Part shown: piece by piece, positions 22,151 to 33,714 of the stretch
How positions within the stretch are numbered: position 1 is the first letter of the stretch
Layout: every line of letters starts with the position of its first letter
Origin: Delphinapterus leucas
Lineage: Eukaryota > Chordata > Mammalia > Artiodactyla > Monodontidae
Assembly: GCF_002288925.2 (NCBI RefSeq)
Contig: NW_022098021.1
Location: 8,291,966 to 8,355,965 of the forward strand
DNA: 64,000 nt
Reading direction: 5' to 3'
Notes under the pieces: model-generated
The model's input: the letters and a program-made list of their open reading frames with translations, nothing else
Databases searched by the model: none
What the model was told of the DNA's origin: nothing
Translations under genes and position numbers: made by a program

Positions 22151-24199
22151 CACTACGGAGAAGTTTGGGATGGGGCTTTGGGCTTCACGTCATTGGCACA
22201 CAGATGAAAGTTGCAGTCGTGGCTGAGAACGTCTGCTGAGCGCCACTAATAACTGCTACCATCTGAGTGACAGCAGTCACTTGCCAACCTGGTTTTAGCT
22301 ACTGCATTTCTGAGGTTACACCGTCTAGTATTTGGACAAAATATTTTAAAAGCTTCGATTCTCTTATGAATGCAAATTTCAGTTTAGTTCCTTAAGCCGA
22401 AGAATAACTCTCCATCCTTCCTCTCAGAGACCATGTGGGTGTGTCAGGGACGTAGTACAGGGAGGGAGATTTGTTTATGCTGTACCTTCTCACCAGAGAA
22501 CTTCACAACAAGCCCAGAAAAATGTGTCCTTAAGCCCTACCTTAATTTGAGAAAAGGCCCTGCAGTTATGCTGGTATTTTGCTGAGACTTGCAAAATTGA
22601 ACAAAGAGGAATGCAAGTGCAAATGAAATAGGATTTCAAGCCAGTAAGACCTGGTTCTAAAGATTTTTTTTAAAAGGTACAGTCTGCATGACATTAAAAA
22701 CTTGCCTAAGAGTCTGCTTCAGCAAATCTCTGTATCTTAGACTCTGGAATAAATAAAGATGATTCAGGAGAAGGGTTATTTACTGGAGCCAGATTTTTTT
22801 AAATGTCTTTTTACATTTTGTTAGGAATTACCAAATTGTTTGAACAGGTTAGAGCCAGGTTTTTAATACTGAATTTTTTTAAAGGAGGTGTCCTCTGTAT
22901 GTCTAATTTGTGGTGGTGTTTGAAAAGATATGTAATAATGCCAACTTATGGTTTTTCCTTCTGTTCCCAATTTGCTAGGATTGCTCAATCTCACTTTTCC
23001 AATGTCTGTACTTTTGCATGATATAATGCCCCAGTGTAGGTACGGGATTGCTGTGTTTGCCATTTTGTGGGCATTTGGTGTGATGTCACGTCTTAGTGCC
23101 TTTGCACTGTTTCCCTTCATCTGCCTTGTGAACTCTCGGCTTCTCCCCTGAAAACGCTTCACTTCCCATTCCCCTCCCATCAGGAAGAGCTGACCAAGTA
23201 GCTTTTTTTATGTCACCTCTGCACAGAGTGATCTCTCTGTGTTCCAGTAACTCGTTTGTTATAGGTCTGCTCCCTTCCTAGATCAAGAGGTTCTTGAGAG
23301 CAGAGACCTTGGACTTTGCATGGTGTCAGACACATAGTAGATGTGTCCAATCAGGGGGCTTGCCAAAGAGAAGGAACGAGGGAAGGAGAGAAGAAAATAC
23401 CCTTCTAAGGAGCCCCTGAAGAATCTGAGCAGAAGGGACCTGAGACATAGGAGGAAAACAAGAGATAATAGTGTCATGGACGCCAAGGGAGCAGAGAATT
23501 TGAAGAGGGAAAGGCTGGTCATTAGTGCTAATTGCCAGTGAGAGCCAATGAGATAAGTACTGAAAATATCCATTGTATTGTCAGGAACTGAGAAAAGATT
23601 TCCTCAGCCATGGTCACACCCTAGGTAATACTGCAGGTGTGTTAACGACACCAAGCAAAGATGTGTTGGCAGTAAGTGGTGGCAGGTGACCTCTCAGAGG
23701 GATGCATCAGTGGAGTTCCTTGGCTTGGTGATATCCTTCATTATGACGTTCTATACGATGATTTTTTTTTTTTTTTCCTGGTGGCAAACCCACTGAATAA
23801 TTGGTCCTCTCAGTTTACAAACTGAATGAAGAGTTCAAAACTCAGAAATGTTTGCAGGATATACAGTACAGCAGAGTCAGATTGAGATTTGGAAGCTAAT
23901 TGGTTGAATCTTAACGGGCCTAAAATCTTGGTGGATCATTTCTCGAAAGGTGATAATGAGCAAGGTGGTTACAGCTGTAAAACTGTACAGTTCTCAACTT
24001 GCAGCCTTCTCAAAAAATCCAGATAATTTAGTAGTGCTATTTAAAAGCTATCAAAATTCACAAGGAAAATTATAGCTGCACATGAGGAAATAAATGTCTT
24101 TCTATGGAATATTTGAACATTCTAAGAGCAAGAAGACAGTGTCTTATTAGCAGGAGGAATAAAATGTTCATGAGATGGTAACAGCATTTAATAAAAAAT
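22150..24199. other. no gene seen; weak L2 tail near 23290
   Basis: 23278-23345 (GATCAAGAGGTTCTTGAGAGCAGAGACC ... GTGTCAGACACATAGTAG) is a plus-strand L2 3' end. Everything else is unassigned; ORFs are short and featureless. Confidence 0.5.
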
Positions 24200-24211
24200 A
24201 CACAAGTTCTT

Positions 24212-24590
24212 AACAGAATAGAGTCACAGATGTAGAAAGTAAACTTATGGTTACCAAGGGGGAAAGCAGGGGAGGGATAAATTGGGAGACTGGGAGTGAT
24301 ACACACTACTATATGTAGAATAGATAACGAATTAGGAGCTACTGCGTAGCACAGGGAGCTCTACTCAATACTCAGTAATGGCCTGTATGGGAGAAGAATC
24401 TAAAAAAGACTGGATACATGTATATGTGTAACTGATTCACTTTGCTGTACACCTGAAACGAACACAACATTGTAAGTCAACTATACTCCAATAAAAATTA
24501 ATTAAAAAAACAAAGAAAGCTCTAAGGCTTTTGGTGCCACACAGATTAAATTTAATCCATTTTGGTCAAAAAAAACCAAACAAACCCAAA
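24212..24590 (+). mobile_element. 5'-truncated L1 with apparent 3' transduction and 12-bp TSD
   Basis: 24212-24519 is the cetartiodactyl L1 3' end (GTAACTGATTCACTTTGCTG, AACTATACTCCAATAAAAATT) plus its A-rich tail. A non-L1 segment of about 48 bp follows (24520-24567), then a second A-rich tail (24568-24590). A perfect TSD ACACAAGTTCTT lies outside everything, at 24200-24211 and 24591-24602. A variant poly(A) signal ATTAAA at 24545-24550 sits 18 nt before the second tail. This is the expected structure of an L1 whose transcript read through its own signal at the source locus. Confidence 0.8.
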
Positions 24591-24602
24591 ACACAAGTTC
24601 TT

Positions 24603-25620
24603 GAAGAATAAGAAATTAAAATAATTCAAAAGAGATTAATATATTGGATTTTTAGGAGAATGGAAACTTTTAAAACGTAATGGTTATTAAATGTATAGGA
24701 ATAGAAAAGGTCCAGTTATAAATCTTAAATTACTTAACTATGCTGTAAGTTTTAAGATTTCTTTTAGCTCAGAGCCTAATATATCATCATGCCTTTGACC
24801 ACTTTTGCTGGTAGTATGAAGGAGGGAGGAGTGGACTTAACATCACAGTTTGTGAATATTCTCGTTTAGCCCAAACCAAGCTCAATTATTTGTGGCTGAT
24901 TATCACTCATGTTGTCAGCCAATTTAAATATTTTGAAAAGAAAGTTTACTTTTTTTATGTTCACAAATTTAATACTATTTTAAAATAAAATTGTCCTTTT
25001 TTCCATCACCCTAAAATTTGAATAATAGCAAATTCAAGCTGTTCTCACTTTTCTCTTTGAGAAAATATAGTAAATGAGCTAGATTCATATCTGTTTATAT
25101 TCCCAATGAGTGGAGAATAGTTGGGCAGGAGAGGAATTAAATTGCGCATATCAGGAACCCTGAGCCCTCTCTTACATCGTTTTATTTTTAGAGGATCAGG
25201 AGATTAGGGGCACCTTCACAAGCAGGGTAGGATTTTTTCCCCCTAATTATGATTTAAATCTCAGGAAAATGGAATACGTTTATCTAAAATGCATTTTAAT
25301 ATGCAGAGTCTCAACATGAATACTTTATTTTTAAAGCATAAATTGGAATTCTCCTTCTCTTTTCTCATACTTTCATTCCATGGATCTTAAAGATGTCCTG
25401 ACGGCTGGGTTACACGGGGAAGGCCCAGTTAGATCAGCCAGACCATTCCTCCCTCCCTCAGTGATGCAATGGAAATCTGCCTAAAACCAAGAATTGTGCT
25501 AGGAAAATAGAGGAAGACTTTAGAGTTCTTTCAGATTTCATATATACATTTAATAATGCAACATGGTGTTCTTTTGTTTTGAGTATGGCGTAGTTTTTTG
25601 TTTTTGTTTTCAGTGTGGTG
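24603..25620. other. no gene seen; AT-rich
   Basis: Unassigned AT-rich sequence. Confidence 0.5.
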
Positions 25621-25621
25621 T

Positions 25622-25825
25622 AGTTTAAAGCATGGCCTTGGGCATAAGCGTTGGGAGTCAGGTCAAAGCTGTGTTCAGATCTCTCCCGCAGTTCCCCGGG
25701 CGTTTGGCAGTCTCAGCGTGCTCATCTGTAGAACAGGGGGATTAGGAAGAATCTATGAGATGATGCATGTCCAAAGCTTAGCACAGAACCTGGCTGGTAT
25801 TAAGCATGCAATAAACCACAGCTAT
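25622..25825 (+). mobile_element. MIR SINE
   Basis: TGTAGTTTAAAGCATGGCCT, CTCAGCGTGCTCATCTGTAGAACAGGGGGAT, CTTAGCACAGAACCTGGCTG and AAACCACAGCTATTATTA cover most of MIR. Confidence 0.85.
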
Positions 25826-26769
25826 TATTACAGTGCCTTCCAGATGCATACACTCTTAACCCTGTGTTTGCAGCCAGCCTCTCCAAGGTGCATCCGTACC
25901 TGTTCCACACTCTGTGTGATAATAACACCTTTCCTCTAAGACTCCATTTCATCTCATACACACTCTTATTTAGCCCCGTGAGGATACTATGAATTGGGAA
26001 AGAAAGTCACCAAATAGCTCGACTTTCAGCTTGTCTTTTGGTAGGTTTCTCCCTGTTAGCATCCAGTATTTTGTACCCTAGGGCTCTACCCTGACACCCG
26101 TTCACGAGATTTACATTATGGAAATGTTTTCTTTCTCCTATTAAATCGGTATCTCAAACGTCAAGTAATGCTTTACTTTTTATTTCTTTACTAGAAAAAA
26201 AAATGTATTTTCGTTAAGCTAAGGGAGATTGAAGAAGTCTCATGGGCTTTTCAAAATAGTTTTGTACAAGCCACTCATTGTTTTGAAGTTCGTGATACGT
26301 TCCAACTTGACAAAATAGTTTTAAGTCCTGCAAGGGAAATGGTGTAGATGTTTCTCAGAATTAGTAAAATAATTTAATAATCTAATATGTAAATAGTTTG
26401 CTGGATTATAATGATAATTTATGGGTTATAATGCAACCCTAATCTGGACACACTTGTTAAAAAAATACTTTTCTCTTCAGAAAGTCTGTTGTAGTTTGAA
26501 GACCTATTTGCTAAAAGGAGCAAAGAGAATGAAACTTATACTTGTGTTGAAGCGTATCCTCAGTTAGGTGAAAAGACCCAGCTCCTAAATTCTACCAAGT
26601 AATACAACCTACTTGGCCGCCAGGAAACCTAAGTAAACAGTGATTTCTGAAACAACCCCTAAATCCTTTATAATGGTATGTATCTACTGCTTCCAGGCGC
26701 TGGGAAGAGAAAAGGCAGATTTTATCTTCTTTATCTTCTGACTCACTGCAACCAGACAGAACATAAGAG

Positions 26770-26802
<33 letters not shown>

Positions 26803-27189
26803 ACAGAGAGAGACAGAGGAGGGGGTGGGGGAGAGGAGACCCAGCCCTGGGACATGAGGGGATAAATGATTGAGTTATGATTTCTGCAGTCAATGAAAGA
26901 AAAAAAGGGCAGAACATTTTCACATAAATAGAGCAAGGGGGAAGGGAGCAAAGGACACAAAATGCAAACTCCGGAAGAGAAAGAAAGAAAGTATGGGACA
27001 GGTCAAGCAGGAATCTAGTCAATGCTGCTTTTTCTCAGACCACCAAACCAGTTGACCACGTTAGTTTCAAGGTGTTAGTTTCAAGTTGCAAGGCAGAATC
27101 CCCGCAAAGGTCACAGAGTTTCCTTTCCATTTGCTGAGTGGAGGCTGCCATCACTGATAGGTCACAGCTCATTTGCTAGACCTCTGACT
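25826..27189. other. no gene seen
   Basis: Unassigned apart from the (TG)n array. Minus-strand ORFs at 26592-27022 are translations of that array and its flanks. Confidence 0.5.
26771..26800. repeat. (TG)n microsatellite with AG-rich flank
   Basis: About 15 GT/TG units followed by an AGACAGAG-rich purine tract to about 26840. Confidence 0.96.
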
Positions 27190-27438
27190 TCGCCGCCAGA
27201 CAGCTGACCTTTTCAAGAAGCCGTTTGCCAGGTAGAGCGCAGGATGGAAGGGGTGGGTAGGAAGCGGCGCAGGGTTCCCGGCACTGCTGCTCGGTACACG
27301 CCCACCACGGGTTCATTCCTCATCTCCCCAGCCATCTCTCATCTCCTTCGTCCAGCCAACTTCCAGTCGGCTGCCTGCCAGATAAGGAATTTAATAAAGA
27401 CAGATGTTTGTTCTGCGTGTGTAGTTTGAAACAGAAAG
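27190..27438 (+). promoter_or_regulatory. CpG-rich patch, possible promoter and 5' UTR exon
   Basis: About 12 CpG dinucleotides fall between 27190 and 27370, the densest run outside SINEs in a CpG-poor window. The stretch is GC-rich, lacks a recognisable repeat, and precedes the candidate coding exon by about 500 bp. A donor-like AACAGAAAG|GTAGGA lies at 27438/27439, so a non-coding first exon ending at 27438 and spliced over a 413-bp intron to 27852 is possible. This is inference: no TATA box or initiator is convincing, and the patch is too short for a formal CpG island. Confidence 0.3.
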
Positions 27439-27552
27439 GTAGGAGGAAATATAAAATGTTTCCCAAAAGCTTGTAAAAAATCTTGAATAGTTTGGGAAGT
27501 AATAATAATTAGGCTTGCGATTTGCATAGGTATTCATTCTTAAGAGCAAGTT

Positions 27553-27804
27553 GTGTTTGCTCTATGGCATCGCACTAATAAAACAGAAATTTCACACAGT
27601 AACCATCACTTTTATTACCCGTGTGCCACATCTGTTCAACTTCCTCAGTCTTCTGAACCTAATGATATTTTGGATCTCTCCTCCCTGGTGCTATTAGCTG
27701 TGGATGGGAGGGGCTCCTTCGTAATTCTACACCTGTTCAAGTCCACGCCCATCAACTCGCTAAGCTTCCCAGACAAGTGCGTGGTGAAGCATGAGAACAT
27801 CTGA
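27553..27804 (+). other. 83-codon ORF upstream of candidate exon, doubtful
   Basis: An open frame in apparently repeat-free sequence with no recognisable domain or convincing splice site. It is reported only because it lies between the CpG-rich patch and the candidate exon. Most likely intronic or 5' flanking sequence. Confidence 0.12.
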
Positions 27805-27884
27805 ATCTGGGGTGGAGACGCAGATGGCTGAGGCTGGGCTTGGCTTTTCAGATTTTGTTAAGAAAATCTAATGTATTTCCTACC

Positions 27885-28089
27885 ATGGCAGTTGATGATG
27901 GCAATTTATATTCCAGGACGAAGAACAAACTAAATTCATCTCAAAATGATTGTAAATCATCAAGACGGAGTAGCCTGCCACCTGAACTACTCATAGGAAA
28001 TGACATTAAAGGAAGACTTCAAAGAAACATTAAAAACTTGGAACCCATTCACCTGAGGCGCCCGAAAAAGAGACCATCCATATTTCCAG
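27885..28089 (+). CDS. candidate first coding exon of an unrecognised gene
   Basis: I do not recognise this protein. An ATG at 27885 in strong Kozak context (TACCATGG) opens 68 codons plus one base, ending at CAG|GTAGGA, a consensus splice donor in phase 1 (exon end 28089). The peptide begins MAVDDGNLYSR, carries SSRRSSLPPELL (an RRxS basophilic kinase-site pattern, residues 25-36) and ends in the basic stretch HLRRPKKRPSIFP (56-68), which could be a nuclear-localisation or acidic-partner surface. No signal peptide or membrane segment is visible. The frame also stays open upstream to a possible acceptor, CTTTTCAG|ATTTTG at 27851/27852, so it could instead be a 238-nt internal exon beginning in phase 0. 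Nothing in it matches the repeats around it. No partner exon is recognisable elsewhere in the window. It could be a chance ORF; the combination of Kozak, donor and low-complexity-free composition is the argument for it. Confidence 0.42.
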
Positions 28090-28990
28090 GTAGGATTTGT
28101 TTCTGTTGATGCCTGCCAGTTAAAAAAAACAAACCAAAAGCAACAAGGACTGTATTTCGTTTGTAATGATCAGATGTGTTACATTTAAAATGAACTTGGG
28201 ACATGTTTGAAAGCTTGAGGCAGCTCAAGCTAAACATGTTTGAGTATAAAATATAGAATGATTCTTTCATCTGAAAGCACCCCCATCTTTTTTCTTTTCT
28301 TCTCTTTCTTTATTTTCATATCTTTAAGGGTCTGTAAATAGGCGGCTGTTTTATTATCAGGCATCAAGATCAGGGAACCTCTTTGCTTGCAATCCTGGAG
28401 AATTCCATGCTGCATTTCATTCCCTGGTGTGTTTTCTTTATTTTGCAAGATTATGGCATTGTTGAGTGAAGCTCATATTTGTGTGCCCCAGAAATTAACA
28501 CCATTAAATACTCGAATGCATGCTTCAAATTCCTGTCTTGCATCAGAGCCTGAAACATTTGTAGTAAAGGGCTCAATTAAACAATGTGGATGGTGAAATG
28601 TATTGCAGCACAGAAGACTCAGGGATTTCAATCTTGATAAAGAGACTCTGATGGCAGCTTTAGATGTCCATGCCTGGTATTAGAGGTGTGTAGCTTGTAG
28701 AAGACGCCTGTGATTGTGAACTCTCACTGAGGTGTCACACTGGTGGGTGTGTGGTCACTGGAGAGGATGAATTATTTAGTCAACTTATTTCACTACTGTT
28801 TGCATTGGAATCTCCTGGAGAAACTGAAAGTGGCCTTTTTGTTTGTGATTGATTGATTGGAGTCTTTAAGGAGGATAGATTAGACACAACTGCTGAGGGC
28901 TAACTCTGTGATGATAGAAAATAAACAAGAAAAATTCATTCAAGCTTTACTTCATCATGAAAATGAAATGAACCCCCCTAACAGTTGAGT
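28090..28990. other. no gene seen; would be the first intron if the exon is real
   Basis: Unassigned. ORFs at 28230-28596 show no family signature. Confidence 0.4.
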
Positions 28991-28994
28991 CTTT

Positions 28995-29204
28995 TTTAAA
29001 AATATTTATCTATTTATTTGGTTGTACGGGGTCTTAGTTGTGGCAGCTGGCTCCTTAGTTGCAGCTTGCCAGCTTCTTAGTTGCGGCATGAGAACTCTTA
29101 GTTGCGGCATGCACGTGGGATCTAGTTCCCTGACCAGGGATCGAACCTGGGCCCCCTGCATTGGGAGCACAGAGTCTTATCCACTGCGCCACCAGGGAAG
29201 TCCC
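28995..29204 (-). mobile_element. CHR-type SINE, older form, 14-bp TSD
   Basis: T-rich tail at 28995-29020, then GGTCTTAGTTGTGGCAGCTG, ending CCACCAGGGAAGTCCC. The TSD ACAG(T/C)TGAGTCTTT is at 28981-28994 and 29205-29218, one mismatch. Confidence 0.93.
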
Positions 29205-29219
29205 ACAGCTGAGTCTTTA

Positions 29220-30015
29220 TATTGAGGTGGGAGCTCAATGGATTCTCGTCTGGACTGTGTCCCTAAATGGTCTCCAAGCCACCTCACCGACCCCTGTGGC
29301 CTTCAGGTACATTACTTCTGCTATTTCTGCTGCCATTTCCCTTCTTGGGGACAGCAACAGGAGATGGACTCTTAACATCCTCCCTATCTGCTAGGGTCTC
29401 CAGTTGACAAGGTAGAGAGTTGTCTGCCCAAAGTTTGAACAATAGTGGCGGCTTTTTTTTTCTAAATTCCCTTTCACATGAACCACAACTTCATTGTCAT
29501 GTAGGTCTCACTAACTTTTTTTTACAGTGGTTGACTTAGAAATGCCACCAGGCTGCAAATCCCACCACAGCTCCTAAACATCAGCTGAAAACAGCAATGT
29601 ACATAGGTTGTGATAACCATTCCTGTGTTATATGCTGTGTGGTTACACATCAAGGGTGGATATAACGTGGGACCTGAGCGTCAGAGAAATTAAAACGCAA
29701 CTCAAAATTGATAACTGGCAAAACTACGGGTCAGACATGGGTCTTTTAACTCCAGTGTTGAAGCTGTTTCCCTCTGTTACCCTGTGCTGCGTTGTCAACT
29801 GTTGTTCTCATTTGTCTGATGAGATGCAAGATTGAAGACATGTCAGCGTTCCGATGTGCATTCACTCTGACCCTTACATACACACAGTCAACTTTATCCT
29901 CTCCCTCAAGTCTCCTGTTTTCAGTCCTGCACTGAATGATTGAATGATGGGTTGATCAGCTCATTCATTCACTCATGAAATATTCATTTCGTTCTTGCGC
30001 TGGTCTAGGGTGGAC
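29220..30015. other. no gene seen
   Basis: Unassigned sequence. Confidence 0.5.
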
Positions 30016-30019
30016 CTTG

Positions 30020-30650
30020 AAGAACCGAGCTACATGTTACTCTTGTGTTCTTATCTCCCGTTTCTCCTCTAAGGGCCGTCTCACACTGCAGACAGTTATC
30101 TACCCAAAATGCAAATATGTTTGGGTCACTCCCTTACCATTCTTCAGTGGCTACCCTCGCTCTTCAGATAAAGTCCAGACTCCTTAAAGTGAAGTACACG
30201 AGACTGCCTACCTGGCCGCTGCTTCCGTCCCCGGCCCATCTCTTTGCTCTCCTCCCCTTGCAGTCCTGCAAACTCAGCCAACTTTAGATCCCCGTGGTCC
30301 ATAATGCTTCCTCTTCCAGGGTAGGTGCTATATAACCTACCTGCGTAGTTTCACCCAACTAATTCCTACCTTGGCTTCAGGTGTCAGCTTGACAGCCCTT
30401 GTAGGGAATGTCTAGGAAGTTTTCCTGACCCTCCCATCTGGGTGGGGTCCATTCTCCGTCCTTCTCATAACACCTGGACTTTTCCCTATCACAGCACTTA
30501 TCACATTGTATTGTAATTATCTGTTTACTTGTCTGTATCTTCCACTGGCCAGTGAGCCAGGGACCATATTAGTCTTGTTAACCATTGTGTCCCTTGTACC
30601 TATCACAATGCTTGGCACATAGCATGAACTAATAAATATTTATTCAGTTG
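30020..30650 (+). mobile_element. L2 LINE 3' end, long fragment
   Basis: CATTCTTCAGTGGCTACCCTCGC, AAAGTCCAGACTCCTTAAAG, CATTGTGTCCCTTGTACCTATC, CAATGCTTGGCACATAGCAT and AATAAATATTTATTCAGTTG give a continuous sense L2 end. The overlapping ORFs 29975-30287 are L2-derived. Confidence 0.85.
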
Positions 30651-30764
30651 ACTCAAATCGTGATGGACAGAATGAACCCTTGGCATGCCTTGTATGCTCT
30701 GCTTTCTTCCACTTTCGCATCCTCCCTCACCTCCCAACACACACACAGGTGCACACACACACGC

Positions 30765-30816
30765 CTGTGTTCCTGTTATGCCCTTTCTTCCTGTGTTCCT
30801 GTTATGCCCTTTCTTC
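30765..30816. repeat. perfect 26-bp tandem duplication
   Basis: 30765-30790 and 30791-30816 are identical (CCTGTGTTCCTGTTATGCCC plus TTTCTT). Directly visible. Confidence 0.96.
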
Positions 30817-31034
30817 CATTCTCCACCTGGACTCCGAGGCCTAATTCAAGACTTCTGTCTTCTGTAATCATGCAGTCTTCCCATCTCTTTGAGTTCTCCT
30901 TTCATGCCTACCACTCACCTCCTTGGCCTCAGTACTGCATAAAGAGTCCTTCCCTTTCTTCCTGGGATCATGTTCAGTTGTCTTAGGTTGTGAATGGGTT
31001 TGGTGGTCACTTTGTCACTTTGTGGCAACTAAGT

Positions 31035-31160
31035 TTCTATTTGTATAGAAACTCTTTGAAAACAGGGGCAATATCTTGTATGGCCCAATTGTATCCGAGA
31101 GGGAATTGCACATAGTAGGTGGTCAGTTAACATCTGGTGGTAAATTAACTAATTTGCTGT
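31035..31160 (+). mobile_element. L2 LINE 3' end
   Basis: AAACTCTTTGAAAACAGGGGC ... ATTGCACATAGTAGGTGGTC. A separate minus-strand L2 end is at 31320-31420 (TATATGCCAGGATCATTCTAGACC). Confidence 0.65.
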
Positions 31161-31419
31161 GAGGCTGTGTCCATCCTGTGGGGCCTATCTGATTCTAGCT
31201 CCAGGAAAGAACTAGTTGGCAGTAGAGACTATCAAAAGGGAAAGTCTTTATACTGATTTTCATCACCATATAGGAACTCCTGGTGGGGGAAATGCAGGTA
31301 CCCCTTGTCTCAGTGTGTAATTCATTTGTTAAAACATATGTTAGGATTCTGCTATATGCCAGGATCATTCTAGACCTTGGGAAGAGAGCAGAAAATAAGA
31401 CAGTTTCTTATGTGACTGA

Positions 31420-32495
31420 TGGGAAAGAATTTTCCTAGCAGGATGCCTTGCATATTGTGCAACCCGACAAATACCTCTTGAGAAAAGGGGTGAAGGGGGT
31501 ACCATACTCACAGCAGTGAATCTTGAAAATCAAAACCAATACATTTAAAAATCATATTTTTATGATTTTTACAAAAACATCAAAAACTAACTGTTTTTCT
31601 TCCCTTGAAGAAGCCTCAACAGTAGAACTAGTTTGAGTTACTCAGTTGAAGTTCTTCCATCTCGGCTTCACCAGACCAGGCATTAAGAGTGTAGGTAGGT
31701 CTCTAGCGGGCAGCTAACCTTGCTTCCTTGTCCTCCCGAAAGAACTCCAGCAGCTCCAGAGCAGAGGGCTCAGCTCTGTGAAAGAAAGCGAAGGAGGAGA
31801 GAGATGTGGTCCTTACACATACCACATCCATAGGCGCGTCAGATTGAAATGAGCATCTCATCCTGCACCTGGAAGAAAGTGGGGCTCAGGTGCCAGGTGT
31901 CATGGGTTGTTCACTCAGCACTCGTAAGCAAGCAAGTTGGTGTGTTTGATCAGCTCATTCTTAAAATACCCTACCGATTTTACAATCATCTGTTTGAAAA
32001 GCGAGGAGCCATCTGCTTGGAGGAAACAGGCAGTTCCACGTACTTCCTTGTTGCTTAGTTAGAGGACGAGTGTGGGACCTCGAGGAGGAGGGCCCTCTGG
32101 TCAGGACTCACATGGCAGATAGGCCAGCACGCAAGCTAACCTCCATTCTCATTTTTAAGTCGGTTGTGTTCCAAAGGGATTTTTTTAAAAAAAAATCCTA
32201 AACGATCTAAAAAAAGTTATTTAAAATCATTTTAATAAAAAAAACAGATTTTGAACATTTTCTAAAGTAAAACTGCTTTTTTTTTTTTTCTTGCTGTATG
32301 TAGGATTTCATTGGAAACACAGGGAAGTAGTAAGAACACTGGCAGCTAGATGGTTCTAGCCTCCCTGAGGGTGGCCAGAAGGAGACGGTGCAGCTGGGCA
32401 GTTGGGTTGAGGCTCCCTCCAGGGCGCCTGCTTATCCCAGGCACAGGGAAAGACACTCTGTAATTAAGCCCGCCTCCTCCAGTTGTGTGCTCGAT
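31420..32495. other. no gene seen; inverted repeat at 32177-32198
   Basis: Unassigned. GGATTTTTTT at 32177-32186 pairs with AAAAAAATCC at 32189-32198 (2-nt centre). Confidence 0.45.
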
Positions 32496-32513
32496 GTTAG
32501 AATTCTGTTACTC

Positions 32514-32711
32514 TGCGGACTTTCCTGGATTCGCCTTCCAATGCAGGGGGTGCGGGTTCGATCCCCGGTCGGGGAACTAAGATCCCACATGCCTCGCGGC
32601 CAAAAACCAGAACATGAAACAGAAGCAATATGGTAACAGATTCAATAAAGACTTTAAAAATGGTCCACATCACCCCCCCAAAAAATCTGTAAAGAATAAA
32701 AAAAAAAAAAG
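32514..32711 (+). mobile_element. CHR-type SINE lacking its A box, 14-bp TSD
   Basis: The head reads TGCGGACTTTCCTGGATTCG. The TGGTCCAGTGGTTAAGA segment that forms the pol III A box in related copies is missing, while the B box (GGTTCGATCCCC) is intact. It keeps the CHR-2-like 3' unit (ACAGAAGCAATATGGTAACAG, AATAAAGACTTTAAAAATGG) and an A-tail. The TSD GAATTCTGT(T/C)ACTC is at 32500-32513 and 32712-32725. Confidence 0.9.
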
Positions 32712-32725
32712 GAATTCTGTCACTC

Positions 32726-33210
32726 AGAATCCCTGCTGAGTGGTGATTTGATGACATTTCAGCAGGGCCTTCCAGGGACAAGGAGGACGGGGGAGGACCT
32801 CCTTAAGGTCGCACTGTAAACAGTGCTTCCTGGGAGTGTGTGCAGTTGGATTCAGTGGCTGCTCTTGGTGATGACAGGACCCATGTTTCATACACCTGGG
32901 TGTCTTTGACGTGGGAGGTGCCCTGGAGGTGGTGAGGTGTGCAGGCAGGGTGGCGGCACGTGAGAAGCACCATGTCATGGCCTCTCCGGAGCCGCACCCC
33001 TGTCCATCTGGCGGTGTGACTTCCTACCACGGCTGCTTCCAGAGGTGGCTGTGCTCAGGGCCTAAGACAAGGGAGCCTCAAAGGCACGAGTCTGAACTTG
33101 TCCTCTCATGAAAGGATTTCAAGACAAAGGATTTCACCAAGGAGGTATCTACCTCACAACTGGGTTCACGTTCTGATCCCCCATCTTACTAAACGTGTAA
33201 TGGACGAGTC
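32726..33210. other. no gene seen; CpG-moderate unassigned sequence
   Basis: ORFs on both strands (32724-33030, 32911-33111) overlap each other and lack motifs. Confidence 0.45.
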
Positions 33211-33214
33211 ACCT

Positions 33215-33345
33215 GATCCCTGGGAACCTGTTTATTTCTTCATCTGTGAAATGGGAGCGAAAACACCAGTGTCACAGGGTTACATGAAATGCAAATGAGA
33301 TAGTCTGTGAGGATGAAATGATACACAGCTGGAATTGACTGTGTT
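33215..33345 (+). mobile_element. MIR SINE
   Basis: CTGTTTATTTCTTCATCTGTGAAATGGGAGC and TCACAGGGTTACATGAAATG are MIR core. Confidence 0.8.
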
Positions 33346-33495
33346 CGCTTATTCTTTGTTGATATCAAAGGTTTTGTTTCACATAATTTATACTTTACAT
33401 GGGTGGGTGGTAAGTGTAATTGGAACACTTTTGCAAATCTTCATGGATGGAAAGTTATCCTAAGTCGTCAATCAAACCCTCTGCTAAGGTAAATT

Positions 33496-33714
33496 ATTAT
33501 TATTATTACTTTTTTTTTTTTTGCGGTATGCGGGCCTCTCACTGTTGTGGCCTCTCCCGTTGTGGAGCACAGGCTCCGGACGCACAGGCTCAGCGGCCAC
33601 GGCTCACGGGCCCAGCCGCTCCGCGGCACGTGGGATCTTCCCGGACCGGGGCACAAACCGGTGTCCCCTGCATCGGCAGGCAGACTCTCAACCACTGCGC
33701 CGCCAGGGAAGCCC
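33496..33714 (-). mobile_element. young CHR SINE with 14-bp TSD
   Basis: (ATT)n/T-run tail then GCGGTATGCGGGCCTCTCAC, ending AGGGAAGCCC. A perfect TSD TGCTAAGGTAAATT lies at 33482-33495 and 33715-33728. Confidence 0.97.
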
